A stretch of 64,000 nucleotides of DNA from the NCBI GenBank assembly GCA_014584575.1, contig JACTMP010000061.1:1-64000 (forward strand), written 5' to 3'. Within the stretch, counting starts at the first letter, position 1; each line of letters starts with the position of its first letter. Origin of the DNA: Chloroflexota bacterium. Lineage in GTDB: Bacteria; Chloroflexota; Anaerolineae; Promineifilales; Promineifilaceae. The notes below the pieces were generated by a model. That model did not search any database. It was not told the origin of the DNA and was given only the letters and a program-made list of their open reading frames with translations. This document shows, one piece after another, positions 34,969 through 43,843 of this stretch. A program made the position numbers and the translations under genes.

Positions 34969-36195
34969 ATGCAAATTTTATTTTTATCGCGTTGGTTTCC
35001 TTATCCTCCCCACAACGGCTCCAAACTGCGCATTTTTAACCTGCTGCGGGTGTTGGCCTCACGCCACGAAGTCACCCTCATCAGCTTCAATGACCAGCCC
35101 GAAAAGGAAGTGGACACCTCTGGATTGGCCGATGTGTGCCAGACAGTGCATGTGATCCCCTGGCGAGCCTATAACCCAGAGAGCGGCCGTGCCCGGTTAG
35201 GTTTTTTCAATACGACGCCCCGTTTTATTGTGGATACGTTTTCCCCAGCCATGAAAAGTTGCATTGAGGAGGTATTGGCTCACGGCCGTACCGACCTAAT
35301 CATCGCCTCCCAGATTGATATGGCCGCCTATTTTGCCGCTTTTGGCAATGTACCGGCGCTGTTTGAAGAAGCCGAAGTGGGCACATTGTATGAGCAATTC
35401 ATTCACGCCCGCTCACTAAAAAACAAAGCGCGATATGGCCTGACCTGGGGCAAACATCGCCACTATCTGCGCCAGGTATTGGCCCGTTTCCAGACATGTA
35501 CGGTGGTTTCGGCGCAGGAAAAAGAACTGCTGGCAACGGCCGTTTCTCCCCATACCCCCATCTCCATCATCCCCAACTGCATTAACCTGAATGATTATGC
35601 TGATGTGCGCGAAACGGCGAACCCGAAGCGGCTTCGGGCCGTGCCCCACACCCTCATCTTCACCGGGGCCTTTACCTATCAGCCCAACTATGAAGCGATG
35701 GTCTGGTTTCTGGAAAAAGTGTGGCCGCTCATACTGGCCCACATCCCAGACGTGCAACTGACCATCACCGGCAACCATGCCGACCGGCCACTGCCCACCA
35801 CCCACCATGTGACCCTGACCGGTTTTGTGGATGATGTACGGCCGTTGATCGCCCGTGCCTGGGCCAGCCTGGTGCCCATCTGGACAGGTGGTGGTACACG
35901 CCTCAAAATTCTGGAAGCGATGGCCCTGGGCACGCCCGTCATCGCTACCGGCAAAGGGGCGGAAGGGCTGAATGCGATGCCCGGTGAACATTTGTTGGTG
36001 GCCGATACGGCGGAGGATTTTGCAACGGCCGTGCTCGAACTCCTGCAAAACGCTCCCTTACGCCACGCCATCAGCCAACAGGCATCTCAATTTGTGGCCG
36101 AACGGTATGATTGGCCGGTGGTAACACCCCGTTTCTTAGAAGTTGTAGAAAGGGCCGCTCAAAGGGAATCGGCTCCAGCTTATAATTCAGCCTGA
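34969..36195 (+). CDS. GT4-type glycosyltransferase
   Basis: The 408-residue protein begins M-Q-I-L-F-L-S-R-W-F-P-Y-P-P-H-N-G-S-K, an N-terminus typical of the PEP-CTERM/exosortase-associated and related GT4 groups. The C-terminal domain has F-T-G-A-F-T-Y-Q-P-N, T-G-F-V-D-D-V, and the donor site P-I-W-T-G-G-G-T-R-L-K-I-L-E-A-M. The start at 34969 is placed by the conserved N-terminus; a longer frame from 34906 would overlap the previous gene with no homology. The proteins at 48878 and 52594 are of the same type. Confidence 0.87.
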   Translation: MQILFLSRWFPYPPHNGSKLRIFNLLRVLASRHEVTLISFNDQPEKEVDTSGLADVCQTVHVIPWRAYNPESGRARLGFFNTTPRFIVDTFSPAMKSCIEEVLAHGRTDLIIASQIDMAAYFAAFGNVPALFEEAEVGTLYEQFIHARSLKNKARYGLTWGKHRHYLRQVLARFQTCTVVSAQEKELLATAVSPHTPISIIPNCINLNDYADVRETANPKRLRAVPHTLIFTGAFTYQPNYEAMVWFLEKVWPLILAHIPDVQLTITGNHADRPLPTTHHVTLTGFVDDVRPLIARAWASLVPIWTGGGTRLKILEAMALGTPVIATGKGAEGLNAMPGEHLLVADTAEDFATAVLELLQNAPLRHAISQQASQFVAERYDWPVVTPRFLEVVERAAQRESAPAYNSA

Positions 36196-36205
36196 GAGGA
36201 CGGAC

Positions 36206-37627
36206 ATGTCTCACCTACGTGCAATTACACATAACCCCCAACACTGGTTCGTTCAGAACATATGGTGGCTGCGCTGGCCGATTTTTTTGCTGGTATTGAT
36301 GGTCGTGGCCGGTGTGTCATTTGTGGTCAACGGCCGTAGCGCCCTCCTCCTCCTTCTGCTCCTGATTGCCCTACCTGCTGCACTTTTCGGTGCTTATACC
36401 TTGCTGCGCTGGATGGCGCTTGGTTTGATTCTGCTGCCCATCGCCAACATGCTGGTCCCCTTTTCCATTGGCACCGGCAGCGGCACCAGCATCAATGCCA
36501 CCATCTTGCTCATCGTTGGCTTGACCGGCCTCTGGTTGTTTGACATGATCAACAACCAGCACCGCATCTGGCTGCACAAATCCCGCCCCATTCTGCCTCT
36601 GCTCCTCATGTTGCTCTTTGCCACCATCGCCTTTTTGGTGGGGCAATTGTCCTGGTTCTTAGTGCCTGGCGCATCCTTACCTGCGCAAATTGGCGGCCTG
36701 GCTATCTTTTTCATCAGTGCCTGCGCCTTCCTGTTGGCCGCCCACCACTTTCACAATATCCGCTGGCTAGAGTGGGCCGTCTGGGTCTTTATTGGCGTCG
36801 GGGCGCTCTTTGTGGTGCCTGCGGCGCTTTCTCCAACACTGTTACGCCAGGCCAGCCGCTTTGTTCAGGTCGGCAGCTACAGCAGCCAGTTCTGGACATG
36901 GTTCATCATTCTCGCTTTTAGCCAGGCATGGCTCAACCATAGATTGCCTAAATGGGTGAGGGTTGCGCTTTTGGGATTATGCGCCAGCGCTCTTTATATC
37001 GTCCTGGTAAAAGAGTTTGATTGGAAATCGGGCTGGATTCCGCCATTGGTTGGCATCGCGGCTATCTTCGCGCTTTACTCCTGGAAATTCCTGGCGCTGA
37101 TGGGTTTAGGTGGCCTAATAGCGTTACCTGCGTTCATTGCGCAGCTTATTGCCGGGGATGAATACAGCTACAGTACCCGTGTGGATGCCTGGATCATTTT
37201 GGGCGAAATTATTAAAGTGAACCCGATTTTTGGGCTGGGGCCGGCCAACTATTACTGGTATACACCGCTTTATGCCATACGTGGTTACGCCGTTGAGTTT
37301 AACTCGCATAACCAGTACATTGACCTGTTGGCGCAAATTGGCATTGTGGGCACGGCCGTCGTCCTCTGGTTTTTTGCCGAAGTGGGCTGGATGGGCTGGC
37401 GGTTGTTGAAGGTTGTGCCCGAAGGTTTTCCCAAAGCCTACGTCTATGGCGCTTTAGGTGGTTTTGCGGCCACCATAGCCGCCGGCATGTTGGGCGATTG
37501 GTTCCTGCCCTTTGTCTATAACGTGGGCATGGTAGGGATGCGCTCCACCATTTTGCCCTGGGTTTTTCTGGGCGCCCTGGTGGCTATGGAGCAGATGTAC
37601 CTGCGCCCGGTAAATGGTAATCAGTAA
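36206..37627 (+). CDS. O-antigen ligase/polymerase-like membrane protein (WaaL/Wzy family)
   Basis: The 473-residue protein has about twelve membrane helices and the large extracytoplasmic loop of the O-antigen ligase family, with I-F-G-L-G-P-A-N-Y-Y-W and F-N-S-H-N-Q-Y-I-D-L-L-A-Q-I-G-I-V-G (about 345-390). The conserved His in S-H-N and the preceding Arg-rich segment match Wzy_C-type catalytic regions. It either polymerises repeat units or joins a glycan to a protein or lipid outside the cell. Ligase and polymerase cannot be told apart here. It is the last plus-strand gene before a convergent gene. Confidence 0.83.
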   Translation: MSHLRAITHNPQHWFVQNIWWLRWPIFLLVLMVVAGVSFVVNGRSALLLLLLLIALPAALFGAYTLLRWMALGLILLPIANMLVPFSIGTGSGTSINATILLIVGLTGLWLFDMINNQHRIWLHKSRPILPLLLMLLFATIAFLVGQLSWFLVPGASLPAQIGGLAIFFISACAFLLAAHHFHNIRWLEWAVWVFIGVGALFVVPAALSPTLLRQASRFVQVGSYSSQFWTWFIILAFSQAWLNHRLPKWVRVALLGLCASALYIVLVKEFDWKSGWIPPLVGIAAIFALYSWKFLALMGLGGLIALPAFIAQLIAGDEYSYSTRVDAWIILGEIIKVNPIFGLGPANYYWYTPLYAIRGYAVEFNSHNQYIDLLAQIGIVGTAVVLWFFAEVGWMGWRLLKVVPEGFPKAYVYGALGGFAATIAAGMLGDWFLPFVYNVGMVGMRSTILPWVFLGALVAMEQMYLRPVNGNQ

Positions 37628-37684
37628 TCAGTAATCGGTGATCAGTTGATCTCGCCGGTTACCGATTACCGTTCACCGATTACC
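37616..37684. terminator. Inverted repeat between convergent genes, possible bidirectional terminator
   Basis: Arms 37616-37643 and 37657-37684 match at 22 of 28 positions. Each arm consists of repeats of GGTAATCAGTAATC-like words. It overlaps the stop of the ligase-like gene and ends three bases before the stop of the minus-strand gene, so it sits exactly where two transcripts converge. No T-tract is present on either side, so a terminator role is inference from position. Its built-from-words make-up matches the hairpins at 27199 and 34001. Confidence 0.45.
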
Positions 37685-37687
37685 GTT

Positions 37688-39112
37688 TCACTCCCCCCAC
37701 GTTACCACCAGCGTGGGCCTGCCCTCCAAATCAGCATCAGACGAATAAAAGTATTTGCCGCTGTGCATGGCAATGTCTGTGGAGTAGAGTGCCAGTCGCA
37801 GCGGCTGGCCGGTCGCATAAGCCTGAGCGACGGCCCGGCTGACGTCCCAGGTACGCGGAAAACAGGGCCAGCAGGGGGCGCCGGATACGGGTGAAATTCG
37901 CGTCACGGCAAAATTTTCTACGGCCAGAGGCGCATTATTCCAGGTAATTGTTTGCTCTGCCCAGTTTTCGGCAACGGTCATCACATGAATGAGCGAATCT
38001 TGAGCCAGGGATGGGTTGGAATTGCCAAAATGGTAAAGAGTCAGTTCGGCGGAGATAACTTGTTTGTTCGCCGGTATCTGATTGAGGGGGAAGGTGATAT
38101 AGGTCTTGGAGAAACAAGGCCAGTCACCCAGGTTAGCCTGGTTTTGCACGTTCACCTGGTTGCGGTTGGGACGGTTGTAATGGTTGGCGTCGCCCCAGCC
38201 GTTGAAGAAGTTGGGGTTGTGCGGTTCACCACAGTCAAAATAACCCCCTACCTGGGCGTCGGTGACAACCGCGCCGTTTTGTCCATGTTTGATGGTGGTG
38301 GTGCCCTGGAGGGTAGCCGATGAGGAGTAGGTGGGCAGACCAAAGCGTAGCTGGCCCCAGGTAGCGGGTTGGGAACTGTTACTATTTTCCGGCCAGACCT
38401 GGTTGGGAACGATAGGGGGGCCGTTTTGACTGTCGCGGTCGTGCACGGCCGTAGCCAACCCCCACACCACACCTTCAGACGGCCGTCCCGCCAATCCCAG
38501 GCTGGCAAAGGGAATCTCAAGGTTCACCGTCCAGCCACGATCATCCCCATTGTTGTTATTGTTGACGGCTACACCAACCCATCCGGCCAGAGAGGTAAAC
38601 GGTACATTCGCCTGTACCCAACCGGCACCATTGCCCCGATAAGCCGCCTGATAATTGGTGCGGTCTTGGGGTGGATTGTTCAACTGCGCCACAAAACGAT
38701 AACTATTGCTGTCCGGGGTATTGCCGATATTGCCGTCCAAATCCAGATACACGGTAACAGCATCCCACTCCGTCAGGCTGTTGGTTGTGGGTGTGGTGTC
38801 ATACCAGGTGTGGCGATCAAAAATGTGCAGGGTGATGTGCAGGTGGGTGTCGTCATATACCAACCGGGCATCGGCATAATTGTTGGTGGGGTCTACCCGG
38901 CCGAACCAGAAGATGCTGCGACGGGGCAGGGCGGTGTTGGTGTCATAGGGCACATTGATCCGGCGCGAGGCGGCCAGTGTTTCCGGTTTGACGATAATTG
39001 GCAGGTAGACAGCGCCAGCGCCGGTTTGGGATTGGGGGGCAGCGAGGAGGGTCACGGCCGTGAGCAACACAACCATCACCACGCCCCACATGGACACAAT
39101 TTTCTTCTTCAT
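37688..39112 (-). CDS. Secreted protein with CBM9-like and DNRLRE-like domains
   Basis: The 474-residue protein has a signal peptide (KKK start, hydrophobic residues to about 25). An N-terminal part (about 45-225) resembles CBM9-like domains: D-A-R-L-V-Y-D-D-T-H-L-H-I-T, W-D-A-V-T-V-Y-L-D-L-D-G and W-T-V-N-L-E-I-P-F-A-S-L. The C-terminal part (about 270-474) resembles DNRLRE-type domains with L-T-L-Y-H-F-G and E-N-W-A-E-Q-T-I-T-W-N-N-A-P and ends in L-V-V-T-W-G-E. Both are carbohydrate-associated secreted modules. It is the only minus-strand gene inside the cluster and has strong inverted repeats on both sides, so it may be a separate unit inserted there. Confidence 0.75.
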   Translation of the reverse strand: MKKKIVSMWGVVMVVLLTAVTLLAAPQSQTGAGAVYLPIIVKPETLAASRRINVPYDTNTALPRRSIFWFGRVDPTNNYADARLVYDDTHLHITLHIFDRHTWYDTTPTTNSLTEWDAVTVYLDLDGNIGNTPDSNSYRFVAQLNNPPQDRTNYQAAYRGNGAGWVQANVPFTSLAGWVGVAVNNNNNGDDRGWTVNLEIPFASLGLAGRPSEGVVWGLATAVHDRDSQNGPPIVPNQVWPENSNSSQPATWGQLRFGLPTYSSSATLQGTTTIKHGQNGAVVTDAQVGGYFDCGEPHNPNFFNGWGDANHYNRPNRNQVNVQNQANLGDWPCFSKTYITFPLNQIPANKQVISAELTLYHFGNSNPSLAQDSLIHVMTVAENWAEQTITWNNAPLAVENFAVTRISPVSGAPCWPCFPRTWDVSRAVAQAYATGQPLRLALYSTDIAMHSGKYFYSSDADLEGRPTLVVTWGE

Positions 39113-39136
39113 ACGTTTATTCTGCTCCTGGTGTAC

Positions 39137-39199
39137 GGGCGAGGCAGTTGGGAGAGAATTTGCCTTGCTGGAAGAGCCTGTTGCCCAACTGCCTCGCCC
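39137..39199. repeat. Inverted repeat GGGCGAGGCAGTTGGG, perfect 16-bp arms
   Basis: Arms 39137-39152 and 39184-39199 are perfect inverted copies separated by 31 nt. It lies 24 bp upstream of the minus-strand gene start, in its leader or promoter region, and before the carrier protein gene on the plus strand. The form (long perfect arms, intergenic) is that of a REP- or MITE-like element. No flanking target duplication is visible. Confidence 0.75.
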
Positions 39200-39327
39200 C
39201 TACTTAATGAATTCTGCAAGTTGGGCTTATAAAATTAGCCCGTGACATGATACTGGCAAACCCAATTTGCCAAATAACCATATGATGGTACTTTCTTCTC
39301 ATATTTTCTTTTCAGGTGGATTTCAGA

Positions 39328-39573
39328 ATGGATGTAAAAGATCAAATTAAAAAATATATTGCCGAAAATTTCCTGTTTAGCAGCAACGGATTTTCCCTTG
39401 ACGACGACGAGTCATTTTTAGAAGCCGGGGTGGTGGATTCGCTGGGGGTGATGGAACTCGTCTCCTTTGTAGAAGAAAACTTCAAAGTACAGGTCGCTGA
39501 TGATGAGATTGTCCCCGACAATTTTGACAGCGTAGACAACCTGGCCGCTTATATCGCCCGCCGCGCCAACTAA
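39328..39573 (+). CDS. Second stand-alone acyl carrier protein
   Basis: The 81-residue protein has the carrier fold with the phosphopantetheine site at Ser38 in G-V-V-D-S-L-G. It is acidic, with D-D-D-E-S-F-L before the site. It differs clearly from the carrier at 31558, so each probably serves its own ligase. ATG 39328 is chosen because AGGTGGA lies seven bases upstream; GTG 39316 is in frame but lies inside that site. The AMP-forming ligase gene follows after a perfect palindrome, giving a carrier-ligase pair like those of polysaccharide clusters with amidotransferases. Confidence 0.88.
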   Translation: MDVKDQIKKYIAENFLFSSNGFSLDDDESFLEAGVVDSLGVMELVSFVEENFKVQVADDEIVPDNFDSVDNLAAYIARRAN

Positions 39574-39582
39574 CAATTGCCA

Positions 39583-39612
39583 ATTATCAATTGCCAATTG
39601 GCAATTGATAAT
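39583..39612. repeat. Perfect 30-nt palindrome upstream of the ligase start
   Basis: The 30 bases read the same on both strands: 13-nt arms (ATTATCAATTGCC and its complement) around a self-complementary AATT. An extra CAATTGCCA word lies to its left, so the block is again made of repeated words. It begins nine bases after the carrier protein stop and ends 11 bp before the ligase ATG, where no Shine-Dalgarno is visible. Confidence 0.85.
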
Positions 39613-39623
39613 TTTCATTCCCC

Positions 39624-41174
39624 ATGACTTTTCAACATGCCCTGATGGTGCAAGATTTCTTGGAAAACAGCGCAGATCGCACGCCGGCCAAAGAGGCGTT
39701 GATCTGTGGCAATGACCGGCTGACCTATGCCCAGGTGGACGCGGTGGCGAACCGTTTCGCCAACTATCTGCGCGCCAACGGTATTGGCCGGGGCGACCGC
39801 GTGATATTGTATTTGCCGAATACGGTGGAATTGGCGGTGGGAATTTTTGGCGTCTTGAAGGCCGGCGGCGTTTTCGTGGCGATTAACCACACCACCAAAG
39901 AGGACAAACTGCTCTACATGGCGAACAATTGCCGCGCCAGCGCCATCGTGGCCCGCGGTCGTGATGCGGACATGATTCAGCAGGTGATGGCCGATGCTCC
40001 TTCCGTCCAATTTGCCGTGTTGACCGAACGCAAAGCGGCCGAAGCGGCGGCCAGCCACGAGCGCATGGTAGCCTGGGAGACGATTCAGGCGGAGTGCCCG
40101 GAGACACGGCCGTCGCGCCTGGGCATTGACCGCGATCTGGCCTGCCTTATTTACACCTCCGGTAGCACCGGCGAACCAAAGGGGGTCATGTCCGCCCACC
40201 ACAACGTCGTCTTTGCTGCCTCCTCGATCATTCACTACCTGCAAAATAGACCCGAAGACATCGTCATCGTCATGTCGCCGCTCTCCTTTGACTATGGTCT
40301 CTACCAGTTGTTGATGGTCTTCAAATTTGGCGGCACACTGATTCTGGAAAAAGGGTTCACCTACCCGGCGCAAATTTTGCAGTTGATGGCAAAAGAAAAA
40401 GTGACCGGTTTCCCCGGTGTACCCACCATTTTTGCCCTGCTATTGCAAATAGATTTGAGCGGCTATGACTTGAGTAGTCTGCGCTACATCACCAACACGG
40501 CCGCAGCGCTGCCCCCCAGCCACATCGCCAAAATTGGCGAAATTTTCCCCTGGGCTACCATGTACTCCATGTATGGCCTGACGGAAACAAAGCGCACCCT
40601 CTACCTGCCGCCGGAACAGTTGAAAAACCGGCCCGGCTCGGTGGGCATTGCCATTCCGGGCACGGAAGTGTGGCTGGAAGATGAAAACGGCAACCGGCTT
40701 GGCCCCGGCGAAATTGGCGAACTGGTGGTGCGCGGTGGGCATGTGATGATGGGCTATTGGGAACGGCCGGATGCTACCGCCCAACGCTATCGCCCCGGCC
40801 CCATTCCCGGTGAGCGTGTTTGTTACAGCGGCGACCTCTTCCGCATGGATGAGGAAGGGTTTCTCTACTTTGTCGGCCGTAAAGACGACATCATCAAGAG
40901 TCGCGGCGAAAAGGTAGCCCCCAAAGAGGTGGAGAATGTGCTGTACAGTTTGCCGGGGGTGACGGAAACGGCCGTGATCGGCATCCCCGATCCCATCCTC
41001 GGCCAGGCGATCAAAGCCATTTTGGTCGTGCCTGACGGCGGCCTGACCGAACGGGAAGTGCTGGCCTACTGCAAAGCCCACCTGGAAGATTTCATGGTGC
41101 CGCAATTTGTGGAGTTCCGCGATGAACTGCCCAAAACCAGCAGCGGCAAGATTAAAAAGACAGACCTTGTTTAG
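39624..41174 (+). CDS. AMP-forming acyl-CoA/acyl-carrier-protein ligase
   Basis: The 516-residue ANL-superfamily enzyme has the P-loop I-Y-T-S-G-S-T-G-E-P-K-G (about 175-186), M-Y-G-L-T-E-T, Y-S-G-D-L-F and the catalytic Lys in S-S-G-K-I-K-K near its end. The pocket region differs from that of the prolyl enzyme at 27257 and lacks an amino-acid-binding Asp at the first code position (F-D-Y-G-L-Y is the local sequence), so the substrate is probably a simple carboxylic acid; this is tentative. The adjacent carrier is the likely acceptor. Its layout with the following asparagine synthetase recalls ligase/amidotransferase pairs in exosortase-A-type loci, but no exosortase is in the window. Confidence 0.87.
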   Translation: MTFQHALMVQDFLENSADRTPAKEALICGNDRLTYAQVDAVANRFANYLRANGIGRGDRVILYLPNTVELAVGIFGVLKAGGVFVAINHTTKEDKLLYMANNCRASAIVARGRDADMIQQVMADAPSVQFAVLTERKAAEAAASHERMVAWETIQAECPETRPSRLGIDRDLACLIYTSGSTGEPKGVMSAHHNVVFAASSIIHYLQNRPEDIVIVMSPLSFDYGLYQLLMVFKFGGTLILEKGFTYPAQILQLMAKEKVTGFPGVPTIFALLLQIDLSGYDLSSLRYITNTAAALPPSHIAKIGEIFPWATMYSMYGLTETKRTLYLPPEQLKNRPGSVGIAIPGTEVWLEDENGNRLGPGEIGELVVRGGHVMMGYWERPDATAQRYRPGPIPGERVCYSGDLFRMDEEGFLYFVGRKDDIIKSRGEKVAPKEVENVLYSLPGVTETAVIGIPDPILGQAIKAILVVPDGGLTEREVLAYCKAHLEDFMVPQFVEFRDELPKTSSGKIKKTDLV

Positions 41175-41175
41175 T

Positions 41176-41207
41176 AGACATCCGATTCTTTGAGAAATCG
41201 GATGTCT
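41176..41207. repeat. Intergenic hairpin, AGACATCC family, copy 2
   Basis: Perfect 12-bp stem (41176-41187 with 41196-41207), 8-nt loop. The arms match those at 21902-21933. It starts one base after the ligase stop and ends 10 bp before the asnB ATG, filling nearly the whole 43-bp spacer. No Shine-Dalgarno is seen. Confidence 0.8.
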
Positions 41208-41217
41208 TATAACCAAA

Positions 41218-43221
41218 ATGTGTGGAATAGTCGGCATACACAATCTCTCCCAAAACCCACCCCTCGAACCGGCGCAGTTAAACGCCATGCTGGGCATGAT
41301 TCGCCATCGCGGGCCGGATCAATATGGCACGTACATTTTTCAGGACGAACAGTCTGGCCTGGCCATGGGCAGTACCCGCCTGAGCATCATTGACCTCAGT
41401 GGCGGCCAACAGCCCATTGGCAATGAAGAGGGCACGGCCTGGATTGTGTTCAACGGCGAGATTTATAACTATGTGGAGCTGCGGCCGGTTTTAGAGCAAC
41501 TCGGCCACCAATTCCAAACCGACTCCGACACCGAGGTCATCCTGCACGCCTACGAGGAGTACGGCCCGGATTGCGTGAATCACCTGAACGGGCAGTTTGC
41601 CTTTGCCATTTGGGACGAACGGAAACGGCGGCTGTTCATTGCGCGGGATCGGCCGGGCATTCGGCCGGTTTATTATGCCGTGCGCGATGGTGTCCTCTTT
41701 TTCGCGTCTGAGATGAAGGCGTTTTTTGCCGACGGCCGTGTGCAGCCGGAGATTGATCCCGTTGCTCTTGACCAGATTTTCACTTTCTGGAGTCCCATCC
41801 AGCCACGCACCATTTTCAAGGACGTGTTCACCCTGCCGCCAGGCCATCATATGCTGGTGGAAAACGGCCGTATCCACATCACCCCCTACTGGCAGCCCAC
41901 CTTCCCGCCAGCAGGCACGGAAAATGGATCACGGCTGACGCTAGACGAAGCCGCTCAACAATTGCGCGAACTGCTCATTGACGCCACCCAAATCCGCTTG
42001 CGGGCGGATGTGCCTGTGGGTGCATACCTGAGCGGTGGGCTGGATTCCTCGTCTACGGCCGCGCTGGTCCACCATTACACCGGCAATCGGCTGGAAACCT
42101 TCTCCATCGCCTTCACCGACGCCGCCTACGACGAAAGCGAATACCAGTGGCAGATGGCGAAGCATCTGGGCACCCACCACAACCTGATCACCTGTTCACA
42201 TGAAGATATTGGCCGCGTTTTTCCACACGTCATCTGGCACACGGAAACGCCCATTATGCGCACTTCACCCGCGCCGCTCTATTTGCTCTCTGACCTGGTT
42301 CACAGCCATAACTTCAAAGTAGTGCTGACCGGCGAGGGAGCGGATGAATTTTTGGGTGGTTACAACATTTTCAAAGAGGCCAAGATTCGTCGCTTTTGGG
42401 CGCGGCAGCCGGAGTCGGTGTTACGGCCGTCGCTCCTGCACAAGCTCTACCCCTACATCAGCGGCCTGCAAAATGACGCTTACCTGCGCAAATTTTTTGG
42501 GCAGGGGTTGGGCAATGTGGAAAGCCCCGATTATTCACACGCGATACGGTGGCACAACAACGGCCGTACCAAACGAGTCTTTTTGCCGGAATTGTGTACG
42601 GCTGTCCCCGATGTGTCGCCATTGGATCAGATCAAACTGCCCGATGGTTTTAGCGAATGGAGCGGGCTGGCACAGGCGCAATATCTGGAAATCACCATCT
42701 TCCTGGCCGAGTATCTGCTCAATTCGCAAGGCGACCGCATGGGTATGGCCCACTCCGTTGAGGGGCGTTTCCCCTTCCTGGATCATCGTGTAATTGAGTT
42801 TGCCGCCCAACTGCCGCCGCAGTACAAACTGCGAGGTCTGGACGAAAAGCACATCCTCAAGCGGGCCATGCGTGACCTGCTGCCGGACGAAATATGGAAT
42901 CGCCCCAAACGGCCGTATCGCGCCCCCATTCACAAGAGCTTCTTCCCGGACGGCAAACCAATGGATTGGGTAGCCGAGGTCATGTCCCCGGCTAAAGTGG
43001 AAGACGCCGGTTGTTTCCTGCCGGATGCCGTGCAAGCCCTGGCGAAAAAGGTGGAACGTTTCGGCCAGCTAGGGGAGACGGACGATATGACCCTGGCGGG
43101 CGTCCTCTCCACGCAGCTTGTCTACCAGCAGTTCATCGCCGACTTCCGCACGGCCGCCCCCATTGACCCCGCCCATGACGACATCAAACTGGTAGATCGG
43201 CGGCTGTTGGTTGCGGCTTGA
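41218..43221 (+). CDS. asnB: Asparagine synthetase (glutamine-hydrolysing)
   Basis: The 667-residue protein is complete. The glutaminase domain begins M-C-G-I-V-G with the catalytic Cys2 and has M-I-R-H-R-G-P-D (27-34) and F-N-G-E-I-Y-N-Y (78-85). The synthetase domain has L-S-G-G-L-D-S-S (271-278). It hydrolyses glutamine and passes ammonia to an adenylated carboxylate. In this locus the acceptor is more likely a sugar acid or carrier-bound acyl group than aspartate, but that is inference. Its intact glutaminase site contrasts with the homologue at 16437. The ATG abuts a hairpin with no Shine-Dalgarno. Confidence 0.92.
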   Translation: MCGIVGIHNLSQNPPLEPAQLNAMLGMIRHRGPDQYGTYIFQDEQSGLAMGSTRLSIIDLSGGQQPIGNEEGTAWIVFNGEIYNYVELRPVLEQLGHQFQTDSDTEVILHAYEEYGPDCVNHLNGQFAFAIWDERKRRLFIARDRPGIRPVYYAVRDGVLFFASEMKAFFADGRVQPEIDPVALDQIFTFWSPIQPRTIFKDVFTLPPGHHMLVENGRIHITPYWQPTFPPAGTENGSRLTLDEAAQQLRELLIDATQIRLRADVPVGAYLSGGLDSSSTAALVHHYTGNRLETFSIAFTDAAYDESEYQWQMAKHLGTHHNLITCSHEDIGRVFPHVIWHTETPIMRTSPAPLYLLSDLVHSHNFKVVLTGEGADEFLGGYNIFKEAKIRRFWARQPESVLRPSLLHKLYPYISGLQNDAYLRKFFGQGLGNVESPDYSHAIRWHNNGRTKRVFLPELCTAVPDVSPLDQIKLPDGFSEWSGLAQAQYLEITIFLAEYLLNSQGDRMGMAHSVEGRFPFLDHRVIEFAAQLPPQYKLRGLDEKHILKRAMRDLLPDEIWNRPKRPYRAPIHKSFFPDGKPMDWVAEVMSPAKVEDAGCFLPDAVQALAKKVERFGQLGETDDMTLAGVLSTQLVYQQFIADFRTAAPIDPAHDDIKLVDRRLLVAA

Positions 43222-43264
43222 ATGAAAGATTGCTCCTGGGTATAACCGAGGTTATACTTTTGGC

Positions 43265-43501
43265 ATGAAAACAGCAATTTCCATCCCTGATCCCATTTTT
43301 GAAGCGGCTGAAGAATTAGCCAGACGGTTGGGTATGTCGCGCAGTGAACTGTATGCAACGGCCGTTTCCCAATACCTTGAATCTTTCCAGGATGAAGCGG
43401 TGATCCAGGCGCTCAATGAACTGTATGCGGAAACGCCAGCCACCGTTGATCCAGTTCTTTACCAATTGCAGCTTCACACACTACCTGAGGAAGAGTGGTA
43501 A
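43265..43501 (+). CDS. Antitoxin, ribbon-helix-helix type (MazE-like partner)
   Basis: The 78-residue protein starts M-K-T-A-I-S-I-P-D-P-I-F, an RHH beta-strand, followed by two helices (A-A-E-E-L-A-R-R-L-G-M-S-R-S-E-L). The acidic C-terminus should wrap the toxin. Its stop overlaps the toxin start (TAATG), the usual coupling of type II pairs. It would autoregulate the operon; no operator is obvious in the 43-bp leader. Confidence 0.85.
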   Translation: MKTAISIPDPIFEAAEELARRLGMSRSELYATAVSQYLESFQDEAVIQALNELYAETPATVDPVLYQLQLHTLPEEEW

Positions 43502-43839
43502 TGCAGCGTGGCGACTTGTGGTGGGCTTCATTGCCTGACGCCGCCGGTTCGTCTCCTGGGTATCGTCGACCTGTCCTGGTAGTTCAATCTGACCCCTTTA
43601 ACATCAGCCACATTCAGACAGTCGTTGTCCTGGCCATCACCTCCAATTTGCGGCTGGCAAACGCGCCAGGCAATGTTTTTATCAGTGCCGAACAGAGTGG
43701 CCTGCCGCGTGATTCGGTGGTCAATGTGTCCCAACTCCTCACCGTAGATAAAAGCTCACTCACCAATTACGTCAGTGCCTTACCGGGCAGAAAGATGCAA
43801 CAAGTGGAAGAAGGGATGCGGCTGGTGCTGGCGTTGTGA
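43501..43839 (+). CDS. mazF: MazF/PemK-family endoribonuclease toxin
   Basis: The 112-residue protein has the MazF fold: M-Q-R-G-D-L-W-W-A-S-L at the start, the R-R-P-V-L-V-V-Q-S loop with the catalytic Arg, and the Ser/Thr-containing S-V-V-N-V-S-Q-L-L-T-V-D-K strand. MazF toxins cleave mRNA at short motifs. ATG 43501 overlaps the antitoxin stop by one base, and the product length is typical. A second toxin-antitoxin pair begins four bases after its stop. Confidence 0.9.
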   Translation: MQRGDLWWASLPDAAGSSPGYRRPVLVVQSDPFNISHIQTVVVLAITSNLRLANAPGNVFISAEQSGLPRDSVVNVSQLLTVDKSSLTNYVSALPGRKMQQVEEGMRLVLAL

Positions 43840-43843
43840 TAAT

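Noticed and set aside
39137..39199. Insertion sequence ends
   Set aside because: The 16-bp inverted arms enclose only 31 bases and no transposase; no target duplication is visible.
40440..41297. Minus-strand open frame of 285 codons opposite the AMP ligase
   Set aside because: Antisense shadow of a gene with all ANL motifs; it also crosses the intergenic hairpin.
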